A stretch of 9,686 bases of DNA from Bacillota bacterium. Lineage in GTDB: Bacteria; Bacillota; DTU030. The DNA is taken from contig DUVO01000197.1 of the NCBI GenBank assembly GCA_012841005.1, positions 1 to 9,686 on the forward strand. The letters run 5' to 3'. The notes under the pieces are model-generated. The model was not told the DNA's origin. It did not search any database and saw only the letters and a program-made list of their open reading frames with translations. Positions within the stretch are counted from its first letter, which is position 1, and every line of letters begins with the position of its first letter. This document shows positions 1-6,690 of this stretch, piece by piece. Both the position numbers and the translations under genes were made by a program.

Positions 1-198
1 ATCCTCCTGGGAAATAATGATGCGGTTTTGGCTGAAGGTGGTGGGGATTTCCTCCCCCTCCCGGTCCAGGAAACGGGTGGGACGGGGCAGGTCCTGGGTG
101 GGCAGGGGGACATAATAGACATAGAGGCCCACGCCGGCTATCGCCACCAACAACATGATGCCGGTGATCCAAAAAAGACTTTTCAGCCATCTGGCCAT
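1..198 (-). CDS. Penicillin-binding protein 1A-like transglycosylase/transpeptidase, N-terminal part (cut by window edge)
   Basis: Only the first 66 codons are inside the window; the gene continues past the left edge. The ATG at 198 is preceded by GGAGGGAG (208-215). The protein begins with a short basic segment (MARWLK), then one membrane-spanning segment at about residues 8-29, then LPRPTRFLDREGEEI, which resembles the juxtamembrane region of class A penicillin-binding proteins, where a strand of the form 'xxYDRNGxxI' precedes the glycosyltransferase domain. Such proteins polymerise and cross-link peptidoglycan outside the membrane. The catalytic domains lie outside the window, so the family call rests on the signal anchor and this short motif alone. 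Another extracytoplasmic protein with an N-terminal anchor remains possible. It is transcribed divergently from the HtrA gene. Confidence 0.55.
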   Translation of the reverse strand, partial: MARWLKSLFWITGIMLLVAIAGVGLYVYYVPLPTQDLPRPTRFLDREGEEIPTTFSQNRIIISQED

Positions 199-552
199 GT
201 GTGTTTTCTCCCTCCACAAGCATACTCTCTATTTAGAATTCCACCCTTTAGTATTCCACCCCCGGCCTTCCTTAACCCCCGGCGTCTTCCGGTGCCCGGC
301 AGGATAATCCCCTCCCCGGCGAAACCCTATAAGTAAGATTAATTTATTATTCATTATTATACCCCCGCAACCCTTCCCCTGGGCAGATGGGGGGCAGGGG
401 GTGGTTTGTATTCTTGTCCACAGTATTAATTTTTGTTATAATTAGGTAGTGTATAGACTGGGGAATTGGTGGGGGGATTGTGCATAATACCGGTGGTACG
501 TAACAGCCTTTCCCCTGAAGCACCAGTGATATATTTGAAAGGAGGCGCCCCG
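199..552. other. Divergent intergenic region between the PBP-like gene and the HtrA gene
   Basis: About 350 bases without a convincing gene. It holds C-rich sequence (240-320), an AT-rich island (about 326-361) and a G-rich stretch (381-404). The HtrA promoter and an approximately 100-base leader occupy its right part. On the minus strand a TATAAT hexamer at 356-361 could be the -10 of the PBP-like gene, but I see no good -35 for it. An in-frame extension of HtrA to a TTG at 466 is open but lacks a ribosome binding site. A 102-codon open frame at 28-336 on the plus strand is proline-rich with no family resemblance and overlaps the PBP-like gene, so I do not count it. Confidence 0.5.
414..442 (+). 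promoter_or_regulatory. Sigma-A type promoter of the HtrA gene
   Basis: TTGTCC (414-419) and a perfect TATAAT (437-442) are separated by exactly 17 bases. The -35 matches the consensus at four of six positions. Transcription would start near 449 and give a leader of roughly 100 bases before the GTG at 553. This is the clearest promoter in the window. It probably also drives the downstream CxxH/CxxC gene, since no terminator is visible between them. Confidence 0.65.
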
Positions 553-1701
553 GTGTTTACATATTACGGTGGGGAACAACGTCGTCCGAGTTTTGTTATC
601 TATATTGTGGTTGCCCTTATCTCAGCCCTGGTGGGCGGTTCCTTGGTTTTCTACGGAGTTGCCAACAATCCTGAGCTCTTTTTCCGGCAGGAAATGCCTC
701 CAGGGCAAGAAGAGGAAGAATCTCCTCCGGATTTTTCCATTCTACCGCCGGTGGATAACAACGGAGATCCCTATGGAACTATTATTCAGATTGCGGAAAA
801 AATAGGCCCGGCTGTAGTAGGTGTAAGTACCCGCCGGCAGGCCTACGACTGGTTTTGGGGTGCCTATGAGGTGCCCGGTGTTGGTTCGGGCGTCATCTTT
901 GATGCCAGAGGTTATATCCTTACCAATGACCATGTTGTCCACGGTGCCCGGACTATCATGGTAACCCTCCATGACGGGCGGCAGGTCCAGGGAGAACTGG
1001 TGGGGACAGACCCTTCCACGGACCTGGCCGTTGTCAAGATAAATGAGACCAACCTGCCCGTTGCCCCCCTGGGTGATTCTGACAAACTGCGGGTCGGTGA
1101 GCTGGCTGTTGCCATCGGCAACCCCCTGGGCCTGGAATTGCAGCGCACCGTTACCGCCGGGATTATCAGTGCTCTAAACCGCACCATCCAGACTGAGGAC
1201 GGCAATGTCCTGGAGGACCTGATCCAGACCGATGCTTCCATCAATCCCGGCAACAGCGGCGGTCCCCTGGTAAACGGTTCCGGCCAGGTAATTGGCATCA
1301 ATACCGCCAAGGCTACCCAGGCGGAGGGAATTGGTTTTGCCATCCCCATCAACATCGCCAAACCAATTGTAGAAGAACTGATCACCCACGGCAAGATCAT
1401 TACCCCCTGGCTGGGGATCATCGGCGGGACCGTTACCCGGGAGATTGCCACCTACTACAACCTGCCGGTGGATAAGGGGGTTCTGGTTGCGGAAATAACC
1501 CCGGGCAGCCCGGCGGAAAAGGCGGGCCTGCGCCAGGGTGATGTCATTACCGCCTTCAACCTCATTACCATAGAGACTATAGAAGACCTTACCGGCGCAC
1601 TGGAAAAAGCCAGGGTAGGAGAAAAGGTACAGCTTACCGTTGTCCGGCAGGGGGACCGGCAGACAATTGCGGTTACCCTGGGTGAGCGGCCCCAGCAGTA
1701 G
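553..1701 (+). CDS. htrA: HtrA/DegP-family membrane-anchored serine protease with one PDZ domain
   Basis: A quality-control protease of the trypsin-like S1C family that degrades misfolded proteins on the outer face of the membrane. I place the start at GTG 553 because AAAGGAGG (538-545) lies 7 bases before it; this gives 382 residues. In that numbering a transmembrane anchor spans about 12-36, and an acidic linker (EEEE) and proline-rich segment follow. The protease domain carries the complete triad: His127 (LTNDHVV), Asp157 (STDLAVV) and Ser235 (PGNSGGP). A single PDZ domain covers about 284-379 (WLGIIGG, then GSPAEKAGLRQGDVI). One anchor, one protease and one PDZ domain is the usual Firmicute HtrA/HtrB/YyxA layout. 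In Bacillus the YyxA gene stands beside yyzF and rlmH, as here, which supports orthology with that locus. Nothing looks broken. Confidence 0.95.
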   Translation: MFTYYGGEQRRPSFVIYIVVALISALVGGSLVFYGVANNPELFFRQEMPPGQEEEESPPDFSILPPVDNNGDPYGTIIQIAEKIGPAVVGVSTRRQAYDWFWGAYEVPGVGSGVIFDARGYILTNDHVVHGARTIMVTLHDGRQVQGELVGTDPSTDLAVVKINETNLPVAPLGDSDKLRVGELAVAIGNPLGLELQRTVTAGIISALNRTIQTEDGNVLEDLIQTDASINPGNSGGPLVNGSGQVIGINTAKATQAEGIGFAIPINIAKPIVEELITHGKIITPWLGIIGGTVTREIATYYNLPVDKGVLVAEITPGSPAEKAGLRQGDVITAFNLITIETIEDLTGALEKARVGEKVQLTVVRQGDRQTIAVTLGERPQQ

Positions 1702-1815
1702 CGAAGAAAACAGCCCGGGGATGCCACTGCTGCCGGTGCCTGTCCGTACTGAAGGGGAAACCCGTTTTACCGGTTGCCTTCCGGTGCCGGGCACCCAGTG
1801 AGGGAGGGCCTCAGA

Positions 1816-1983
1816 ATGTACTATGTCTGCGCTGAACACCTGGATCAGGCGATTGACGAATTCGTCGAAGTATATGAGATGCCGCCTGATATTTACCGCT
1901 TGAGCCAGGTTTCCTTTACCGACTGGGAGGCACCGGCAATGTGTAATTTCTGTTCCCGTCCTCCCCAGTTTCTCGTAGTCTAG
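1816..1983 (+). CDS. yyzF: CxxH/CxxC small zinc-ribbon-like protein (YyzF / BA_5709 family)
   Basis: A 55-residue protein starting at ATG 1816, with GAGGGAGG (1800-1807) eight bases upstream. A longer frame to 1774 is open but has no ribosome binding site. It carries CAEH at residues 5-8 and CNFC at 43-46, the paired CxxH and CxxC that define this family and would bind one metal ion, presumably zinc. The stretch between them is acidic (DQAIDEFVEVYE). In Bacillus the homologue lies between the htrA-like gene and rlmH, so position and motif agree. Its biochemical role is not known to me; the family is named by its motif. It is 114 bases downstream of the HtrA stop, with no terminator between, so co-transcription is likely. 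A small GGTGC-CGG-GCACC hairpin (1783-1795) lies in that gap without a T-run. Confidence 0.85.
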   Translation: MYYVCAEHLDQAIDEFVEVYEMPPDIYRLSQVSFTDWEAPAMCNFCSRPPQFLVV

Positions 1984-2080
1984 GGCGAAGTAGCGGCCAA
2001 CTTCAGACCGCATCTCTCCCCGGCCGGGGGATGCCGGGGCCTTACCGCTACTTATTTATGGAGTTTTGGGTAGCGGCGGC

Positions 2081-2125
2081 CGGTGCTGCCGGGGGCTTAA
2101 CCCATTTATTGAGCCGGCGGCACCG
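2081..2125 (+). other. GC-rich inverted repeat between the zinc-ribbon and carboxyltransferase genes
   Basis: CGGTGCTGCCGG (2081-2092) can pair with CCGGCGGCACCG (2114-2125) over 12 positions with one G-U pair, leaving a 21-base loop. No T-run follows, so it is not a standard intrinsic terminator. It may be a leader structure or the remains of a repeat. The rest of the approximately 260-base gap (1984-2242) holds the second hairpin described separately, and I see no convincing promoter in it. Confidence 0.35.
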
Positions 2126-2181
2126 CTGCAGAAACAGGCAGGAAGGTGATCCTGCCACAAGCTAAACAACAAAGGAGGCAT

Positions 2182-2214
2182 TGCTGTTTCAGGCCTTCGC
2201 CTGGGCAGCATTTT
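2182..2214 (+). terminator. Terminator- or attenuator-like hairpin just upstream of the carboxyltransferase gene
   Basis: TGCTG (2182-2186) pairs with CAGCA (2206-2210), and inside it CAGGC (2190-2194) pairs with GCCTG (2199-2203) around a CTTC tetraloop. The two stems are separated by a small internal loop (TTT opposite GG). TTTTCCTT follows directly. It lies only 28 bases before the carboxyltransferase start. It could end the HtrA/zinc-ribbon transcript, or act as a conditional terminator in the leader. The T-run is short and interrupted, so efficiency is uncertain. An AAAGGAGG (2171-2178) directly in front of it is unexplained. Confidence 0.4.
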
Positions 2215-2242
2215 CCTTAATAAAAAAAGGAGGAGAGTAATA

Positions 2243-3667
2243 GTGCTGGAAAGAACGCCGCAGAGGGTGAGGCTAACTGACACCAGCCTACGGGATGCCC
2301 ACCAATCACTATTTGCCACCAGGATGAAAACCGAGGATATGATCCCCATTCTGGAAAAGATTGATGAGGTTGGCTATCATTCTCTGGAAATGTGGGGAGG
2401 GGCAACCTTCGATACTTGCATGCGCTTTCTCGATGAAGATCCCTGGGAGCGTTTGAGTGAGGTCAGGAAAAGGGTAAAGAAGACCAAGTTGCAGATGCTG
2501 CTCAGGGGTCAGAATATTCTTGGTTACCGCAATTATCCCGATGATGTAGTGACCGGCTTTGTCGAGAAGATGATCGAAAGGGGCATGGACATCCTGCGTA
2601 TTTTTGATGCCCTCAACGATGTCCGCAATATGGAGAAGGCCATCCGGGTGGCCAAAAAGGAAGGGGCCCATGTCCAGGGCACCATTTGCTACACCTTCAG
2701 CCCCGTCCATGACATTCCCCTTTTTGTCAAGGTGGCCAGGGAATTGGTGGAATTAGGGGTTGACTCCATCTGCATCAAGGACATGGCCGGCCTGATTTCG
2801 CCTCCCATGGCCTTTGATTTAGTCTCTGCCTTGAAAAAAGAACTCGATGTCCCGCTGCAGCTCCACTGCCATTACACCAGCGGCATGGCGTCCATGGCGT
2901 ACCTGAAAGCTATAGAAGCAGGCTGTGACGTGGTGGATACCGCCAGTTCACCCCTGGCCCTGGGGACTTCCCAGCCCCCCGTCGAGTCCCTGGTGGCCGC
3001 CCTCAAGGGTACCCCCTGGGATACCGGTTTGGACCTTTCCCTCCTCAGTGAGATAGCAGGCTATTGGAAGTCAATCAAGCCCAAATATGACCAGTTTGCC
3101 GAACAGTCCTCCGGAGTCGATACCAATGTTCTGGAATACCAGATTCCCGGGGGGATGATTTCCAACCTGGCTTCCCAGCTCCGGCAGGCAAATGCTCTGG
3201 ATAAATACGAGGCCTGTCTGGCCGAGGTTCCCAGGGTGCGGGCGGAGCTCGGCTATCCCCCCCTGGTTACTCCCACCAGCCAGATCGTGGGCACCCAGGC
3301 TGTTTTTAATGTTGTCATGGGGGAACGGTACAAGGTGGTTCCCAATGAGGTAAAGAATTATGTTCTTGGCTATTACGGACGGCCTCCGGCGGAAATTGAT
3401 CCCGAAATCAAAAAAAAGATTATCGGGGATGAAGAACCCATTACCTGCCGCCCGGCCGACCTGTTAGAACCCATGATCGAGAAGGCCCGCAAGGAGATCG
3501 GGCGCTTTGCCGAAAAGGAAGAAGACATCCTTTCCTACTGTCTCTTCCCCCAGGTGGCGGAAAAATTCCTCAAGGAGCGGGCTGTCAAGAGATCTGGTAT
3601 CGATTTTGACCTTCTTGAAAAGCAGGAAAAGGAAAACGACAGCCCCTTTACCTATCACCCGGTGTAA
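2243..3667 (+). CDS. Biotin-dependent carboxyltransferase subunit (oxaloacetate decarboxylase alpha / pyruvate carboxylase subunit B type), without biotin domain
   Basis: A 474-residue protein that would move a carboxyl group between carboxybiotin and pyruvate/oxaloacetate. GTG 2243 is preceded by AGGAGGAG, ending about 7 bases before. The N-terminal half is the HMGL-like TIM barrel. LTDTSLRDAHQS (11-22) carries the metal ligand Asp18, CIKDMAGL has the conserved Lys179 (carbamylated and metal-binding in characterised relatives), and LHCH supplies His208 and His210. The second half (about 290-460) is the conserved PYC/OADA region with QIPGGMISNL (300-309). The chain ends without the biotin-attachment domain and its MKM motif that full-length OadA proteins carry, so a separate biotin carrier and biotin carboxylase must be encoded elsewhere. 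It could therefore be PycB of a two-part pyruvate carboxylase, a transcarboxylase 5S subunit, or an oxaloacetate decarboxylase subunit; sequence alone does not decide. No partner gene lies within the window. Confidence 0.9.
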   Translation: MLERTPQRVRLTDTSLRDAHQSLFATRMKTEDMIPILEKIDEVGYHSLEMWGGATFDTCMRFLDEDPWERLSEVRKRVKKTKLQMLLRGQNILGYRNYPDDVVTGFVEKMIERGMDILRIFDALNDVRNMEKAIRVAKKEGAHVQGTICYTFSPVHDIPLFVKVARELVELGVDSICIKDMAGLISPPMAFDLVSALKKELDVPLQLHCHYTSGMASMAYLKAIEAGCDVVDTASSPLALGTSQPPVESLVAALKGTPWDTGLDLSLLSEIAGYWKSIKPKYDQFAEQSSGVDTNVLEYQIPGGMISNLASQLRQANALDKYEACLAEVPRVRAELGYPPLVTPTSQIVGTQAVFNVVMGERYKVVPNEVKNYVLGYYGRPPAEIDPEIKKKIIGDEEPITCRPADLLEPMIEKARKEIGRFAEKEEDILSYCLFPQVAEKFLKERAVKRSGIDFDLLEKQEKENDSPFTYHPV

Positions 3668-3810
3668 AGATTAGGGTATAATGGGGAGGGAGGATACCCC
3701 CTGGCCGCTACGGGTCAGGTCCGGCATCCCCCTCCCCAGTTTTTGTTTTGGGAGACCGGGGCTGATTTCCGGCACGGGGCAAAGGGTTGGCAGGGAAGGA
3801 TGGTTTGACT

Positions 3811-4290
3811 GTGCAGATTCGTATCCTGGCAGTTGGAAAAACAAAGGGAAAATACCTGCAGTTGGGGTTGCAGGAATTCAAGAAAAGGTTGGCCCCCTAT
3901 GTACGGTTGGAATTAATCGATGTGGCCGAGGAAAAATTGGCCGACAGCCTATCTCCCAGGGAGGAAGGGCAGGCGGTGGCTAGGGAGGGGGAGCGGCTGG
4001 TGAAGCTGCTGAAGCCGGGAGAATACGTTATTGCCCTCGATGCCGGCGGGCGGTCCTTTTCTTCTGAAGAACTGGCCCAATATCTTTCCCAATTGGCCCT
4101 CCATGGCAAAAGTTCCCTGGCTTTTCTTATCGGCGGTCCCCTGGGCCTTTCCCCGGCGGTCCGCAGCCGTGCCGATCTGGTTCTATCTCTTTCGCCCTTG
4201 ACCTTTACCCACCAGCTGGTACGCCTGATCCTCCTCGAACAGCTCTACCGCGCCTTTAGAATAATGCGGGGGGAACCCTATCATAAATGA
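3811..4290 (+). CDS. rlmH: 23S rRNA (pseudouridine1915-N3)-methyltransferase RlmH
   Basis: A SPOUT-class, SAM-dependent methyltransferase that modifies pseudouridine 1915 in helix 69 of 23S rRNA on the assembled 70S ribosome. I choose GTG 3811, giving 159 residues, the length of Bacillus RlmH, and an N-terminus (VQIRILAVGKTKGKYL) that aligns with the family start. The TTG at 3787 is a possible longer start but adds residues the family lacks. The knot region carries FLIGGPLGLS (105-114), the SAM-binding loop, and the C-terminus ends with HQLVRLILLEQLYRAFR and the signature RGEPYHK (153-159). The ribosome binding site is poor (AGGA at 3797-3800). A TATAAT at 3677-3682, just after the carboxyltransferase stop, might be a -10 but has no matching -35, so read-through from the upstream gene is as likely. 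A clear terminator follows the stop codon. Confidence 0.95.
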   Translation: MQIRILAVGKTKGKYLQLGLQEFKKRLAPYVRLELIDVAEEKLADSLSPREEGQAVAREGERLVKLLKPGEYVIALDAGGRSFSSEELAQYLSQLALHGKSSLAFLIGGPLGLSPAVRSRADLVLSLSPLTFTHQLVRLILLEQLYRAFRIMRGEPYHK

Positions 4291-4294
4291 TGAC

Positions 4295-4322
4295 GGTCTT
4301 GTTTGAACATGACCATTTTTTT
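4295..4322 (+). terminator. Rho-independent terminator after rlmH
   Basis: GGTC (4295-4298) pairs with GACC (4311-4314). Inside, TGT pairs with ACA around a TTGA loop, with one T-T mismatch between the two stems. Seven T residues (4316-4322) follow after one A. It begins 5 bases after the rlmH stop codon. It closes the left-hand gene cluster and separates it from the DUF2200 remnant. Confidence 0.65.
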
Positions 4323-4357
4323 GTGGAGTAAAAATGCACAAGAGGAGGGGTTGAACC

Positions 4358-4432
4358 ATGACAAAACATCGTATTTACGCAATGAGCTTCGCCAGAGTTT
4401 ATCCCCACTATGTTGGGGTTGACAAGGGTTGA
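4358..4432 (+). pseudogene. Truncated DUF2200-family gene, first 19 codons only, interrupted at a REP block
   Basis: ATG 4358 has a good ribosome binding site (GAGGAGGGG, 4342-4350). The reading frame begins MTKHRIYAMSFARVYPHYV, which matches from memory the start of DUF2200 proteins (KHxIYxMSFAxVYPxYV). After codon 19, at about 4414/4415, the similarity stops. The frame enters the repeat sequence (encoding GVDKG) and ends at TGA 4430-4432. Intact family members are around 110-120 residues, so more than 80% of the gene is missing, and I find no trace of the rest in this window. DUF2200 proteins have no established function that I know of. The retained ribosome binding site suggests the truncation is recent, or that a 24-residue peptide is still made. 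Confidence 0.7.
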
Positions 4433-4455
4433 CAAGGGGACGGGGTTGTTGTCAC
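4419..4455 (-). repeat. REP block A: one full REP-like unit plus one truncated tail
   Basis: The full unit lies at 4429-4455. Its arms TGACAA (4430-4435) and TTGTCA (4449-4454) pair perfectly, around the core GGGGACGGGGTTG. It differs from the exact copies in blocks B and D at two of 27 positions, both in the left arm. Directly before it (4419-4428) is a partial copy, TTGACAAGGG, that is one end of the unit only. Read on the minus strand, the order is full unit and then tail, the same polarity as in blocks B and D. The block lies 24 bases downstream of the stop codon of the tandem-PII gene and forms the breakpoint of the DUF2200 remnant. Confidence 0.8.
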
Positions 4456-4479
4456 CCGCCCCCTCAATGGGAAATCTGG

Positions 4480-5148
4480 CTAGTTCAGGCCGTAGGCCTT
4501 ATCTACGGCCTGGATAAAAATGATGCCTTTGCCCGGCTTGTCAATATGCAGCTCCTCCCTGATGTTTGAGACAATGGGCTCCGTCAGTTTTTTTTCGGCC
4601 AGGATTAAAACCACTTCTTTTTCCGGCTCTATTTCCATGGCAAAGAGTTTGCTGGTTTCATGAATGCCCGAACCCCTGGCATTGATAATCGTTCCCCCCC
4701 TGGATCCAGCTTTGGTTGCCGCATCAATAACAAGTTCCGCCTTACCCCTATCGACAACTACGAAAATGGCATCATACATCGAATCTTCTCCACCTCTGCT
4801 TTCCTCAGTGTTACCATAGGAATGATTGTGTCCCCCCCAAAATTCCTTAGCGGCAATACTAAATCCTATCCCTGTATGGGGTTTATTGAACTTGAATTTT
4901 TGGCCGATTTCTTCCAGGGCACGGGCGGCTTTTGCCCTTTCTGTAACCATTAAGACGATTTCTTTTCTGATTTCCGTTAATCCCAGTAGCTCCAAAAGGC
5001 GGTTTTTAATGGTTCCTATCCCCGGAATGACTGTACCACCCGTTGTCAAACTCCGTTCTTTAGCATACTTTATAATTTTGCTGGCCAACCCATAATTAAC
5101 AATTATATAGAGTACCTGGTATTCTTTTGGGACAGGACTATTCTCCAT
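4480..5148 (-). CDS. Tandem PII-like signalling protein (two PII-like domains), partner of the DUF1538 protein
   Basis: A 222-residue protein with two similar halves joined by a glycine/histidine-containing linker. Domain 1 spans about 10-100 (VLYIIVNYGLASKIIKYAK through KPHTGIGFSIAA). The linker spans about 101-122 (WGGHNHS, then EESRGGED). Domain 2 spans about 124-221 (MYDAIFVVVDRGKAELVI through KPGKGIIFIQAVDKAYGL). Both show the PII pattern of a first beta strand, an amphipathic helix, a glycine-rich turn into a T-loop (GGTVIPGIG and GGTIINARGSG), and a C-terminal K-P-x-x-G-I-x-F strand. The canonical GlnB/GlnK T-loop with its uridylylated tyrosine is not evident, so this is a divergent PII-like protein and not a classical nitrogen regulator. 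PII proteins bind nucleotides and small effectors and often regulate an adjacent transporter. The start overlaps the end of the DUF1538 gene by 11 bp, which implies translational coupling. The ligand cannot be read from the sequence. Confidence 0.85.
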   Translation of the reverse strand: MENSPVPKEYQVLYIIVNYGLASKIIKYAKERSLTTGGTVIPGIGTIKNRLLELLGLTEIRKEIVLMVTERAKAARALEEIGQKFKFNKPHTGIGFSIAAKEFWGGHNHSYGNTEESRGGEDSMYDAIFVVVDRGKAELVIDAATKAGSRGGTIINARGSGIHETSKLFAMEIEPEKEVVLILAEKKLTEPIVSNIREELHIDKPGKGIIFIQAVDKAYGLN

Positions 5149-6631
5149 CGGCCTCTATACCCCCTTTTACAGTTTTTACCTTGAAGATAAGCCCTAGAAC
5201 CTGCAAGGCAATCAATGGGGTTAAGGCAACCATGGCGATGGTACCGAATCCATCCAGCAGTACATCGGCCCCCGCAACAGCTTCTGCCACCCCCTGGGAA
5301 AAAGCCAGGATAAATGTTGCCGTCATTGGACCCGAAGCAACACCCCCGGAGTCAAAGGCAATCCCCACAAAGAGTGGGGGCACAAAAAAGGTCATCCCGA
5401 GGGCGATTATATACCCCGGTAATAGATAATGCCACAATTGAATTCCCGGGATTATTATTCTCAGCAGGGCCAGCGCCACAGCGCTACCAACACCAAGGGC
5501 TAGGGCAAATAATACCAGTTTTCTTTTCACAGAGCCACTGGTGACATCTTCTATTTGATGGGTTAATACATATACAGCTGGTTCTGCTAAAATCGTCACT
5601 AAACCCAGGACAAACCCTACAATGACAACATAAAATTTATTTTCCAGGGCTGCCAGGCTATACCCAACGGTACTGCCAACCTCCATAAAACCTACATTGG
5701 CACCGGTCAGAAATAACACCAGGCCAATAAAGGTATAGAGAAGACCTTTTCCTATCCTCATGGCCGCCTTTTTGCTCAGTTTAAAAGATATCTTTTGGAA
5801 AACAAAAAAGATCGCCACCAAGGGAAGAAGGGCATATAAAGCCTCCCTGGCAATTCCGGGTAGCTGCTGCAGGAAGGGGGCTAAAACAGAGGCCGTTGCA
5901 GTGATGTTATGTTCTAAATTACCGGTGACTTTTACATTTCTTGCCGCTATACCGGTGAGCAAAACGGCCATGATTACTCCGGCAGAAGCGAGCCCCAACA
6001 AGCCAAAACTATCTTCTTCTGAGGCCTCGCTATCCTTCTTTAGCCTGGACACACCTGCCCCCAGGGCCAGGATAAATGGCACCGTCAGGGCACCGGTGGT
6101 TGCTCCCGAGGCATCAAAGGCGATGGCGAGGAACTCGGGGGATGTAAAGAGGGCGAGGCCAAAAATAATTACGTAAAGTACGGTAAAGGTTTTACCTAAG
6201 GCAATATTATTGACAATCCGCAATAAACCCAGGGCAAGCAGTACACCAATACCCACCGATACAATGGCGACGAGGCTAAATTTTCCAATGAGACCGGAAG
6301 TAACAGAATCGACCTGTCCCGCCAGGATATGGAGGTCGGGCTCAGCAATAGATATAATAAAACCTAATATGAATCCGGCCACTCCCACAAGCCAGATTTT
6401 ATTGGTTTTTGCAATGGTGGTTCCCATTAAATTACCAATGGGAGTCACTCCGATGTCCACTCCAAACAAAAAAATGGCCAACCCCCCGATTATCAGTACT
6501 GCCCCCAGCAGAAATCTTAATAAGAGGGGGAATTCCAGGGGGACCATGGTAAAATTTAGTACCAATACAATAACTGTAATCGGCAGCACCGCAGATAAAA
6601 CTTCTTTTAATTTTTCCGCGAGTACTAGCAT
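5138..6631 (-). CDS. DUF1538-family polytopic membrane protein with internal duplication (putative transporter)
   Basis: A 497-residue, very hydrophobic protein with about a dozen predicted membrane segments. The ATG at 6631 is preceded by GGGAGGA (6640-6646). The sequence is an internal duplication with a period of about 253 residues. AEPDLHILAGQVDSVTSG (96-113) corresponds to AEPAVYVLTHQIEDVTSG (349-366), and FDASGATTG (172-180) to FDSGGVASG (426-434). The charged residues in otherwise hydrophobic segments (Glu97/Glu350, Asp173/Asp427) are conserved between the halves and may line a substrate or ion path; that is inference. A short charged loop (about 196-208, KKDSEASEED) separates the halves. 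DUF1538 has no assigned substrate that I know of. Tight coupling to a PII-like gene suggests transport of a solute whose uptake is gated by cell metabolic state, by analogy with AmtB-GlnK and SbtA-SbtB. Confidence 0.85.
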   Translation of the reverse strand: MLVLAEKLKEVLSAVLPITVIVLVLNFTMVPLEFPLLLRFLLGAVLIIGGLAIFLFGVDIGVTPIGNLMGTTIAKTNKIWLVGVAGFILGFIISIAEPDLHILAGQVDSVTSGLIGKFSLVAIVSVGIGVLLALGLLRIVNNIALGKTFTVLYVIIFGLALFTSPEFLAIAFDASGATTGALTVPFILALGAGVSRLKKDSEASEEDSFGLLGLASAGVIMAVLLTGIAARNVKVTGNLEHNITATASVLAPFLQQLPGIAREALYALLPLVAIFFVFQKISFKLSKKAAMRIGKGLLYTFIGLVLFLTGANVGFMEVGSTVGYSLAALENKFYVVIVGFVLGLVTILAEPAVYVLTHQIEDVTSGSVKRKLVLFALALGVGSAVALALLRIIIPGIQLWHYLLPGYIIALGMTFFVPPLFVGIAFDSGGVASGPMTATFILAFSQGVAEAVAGADVLLDGFGTIAMVALTPLIALQVLGLIFKVKTVKGGIEADGE

Positions 6632-6661
6632 ATCTATCTTCCTCCCAGTAGTCTGTTAAAA

Positions 6662-6690
6662 ATCATCAGAAATTATGGTGATTGTGTCAA
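6662..6690 (-). promoter_or_regulatory. Possible promoter of the DUF1538-PII operon with REP-derived -35
   Basis: On the minus strand a perfect -35 hexamer TTGACA (6690-6685), which is part of the outermost truncated REP tail, is followed after 17 bases by GATGAT (6667-6662), a four-of-six match to the -10 consensus. The DUF1538 start codon lies about 30 bases beyond. The -35 and spacing are good, but the -10 is weak, so this is a proposal only. Confidence 0.35.

Noticed and set aside
28..336. Plus-strand open frame of 102 codons at the left edge
   Set aside because: It overlaps the PBP-like gene on the other strand, has no ribosome binding site, and encodes a low-complexity proline-rich peptide.
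1174..2013. Long minus-strand open frame (279 codons) opposite the HtrA gene
   Set aside because: It lies antisense to a protease with all catalytic motifs, also covers the zinc-ribbon gene, and its translation shows no family-like pattern. GC-rich codon structure produces such shadows.
1781..2125. Recurring CCGGTGCC-like motifs (also near 289, 1733 and 2080) as a second repeat family
   Set aside because: The shared stretch is only about 8-11 bases, with no common flanks or fixed structure. GC-rich intergenic sequence can give this by chance.
3677..3682. Perfect TATAAT before rlmH
   Set aside because: No -35-like hexamer is found at 16-18 bases, and no TGn extension precedes it. It is kept only as a remark in the rlmH entry.
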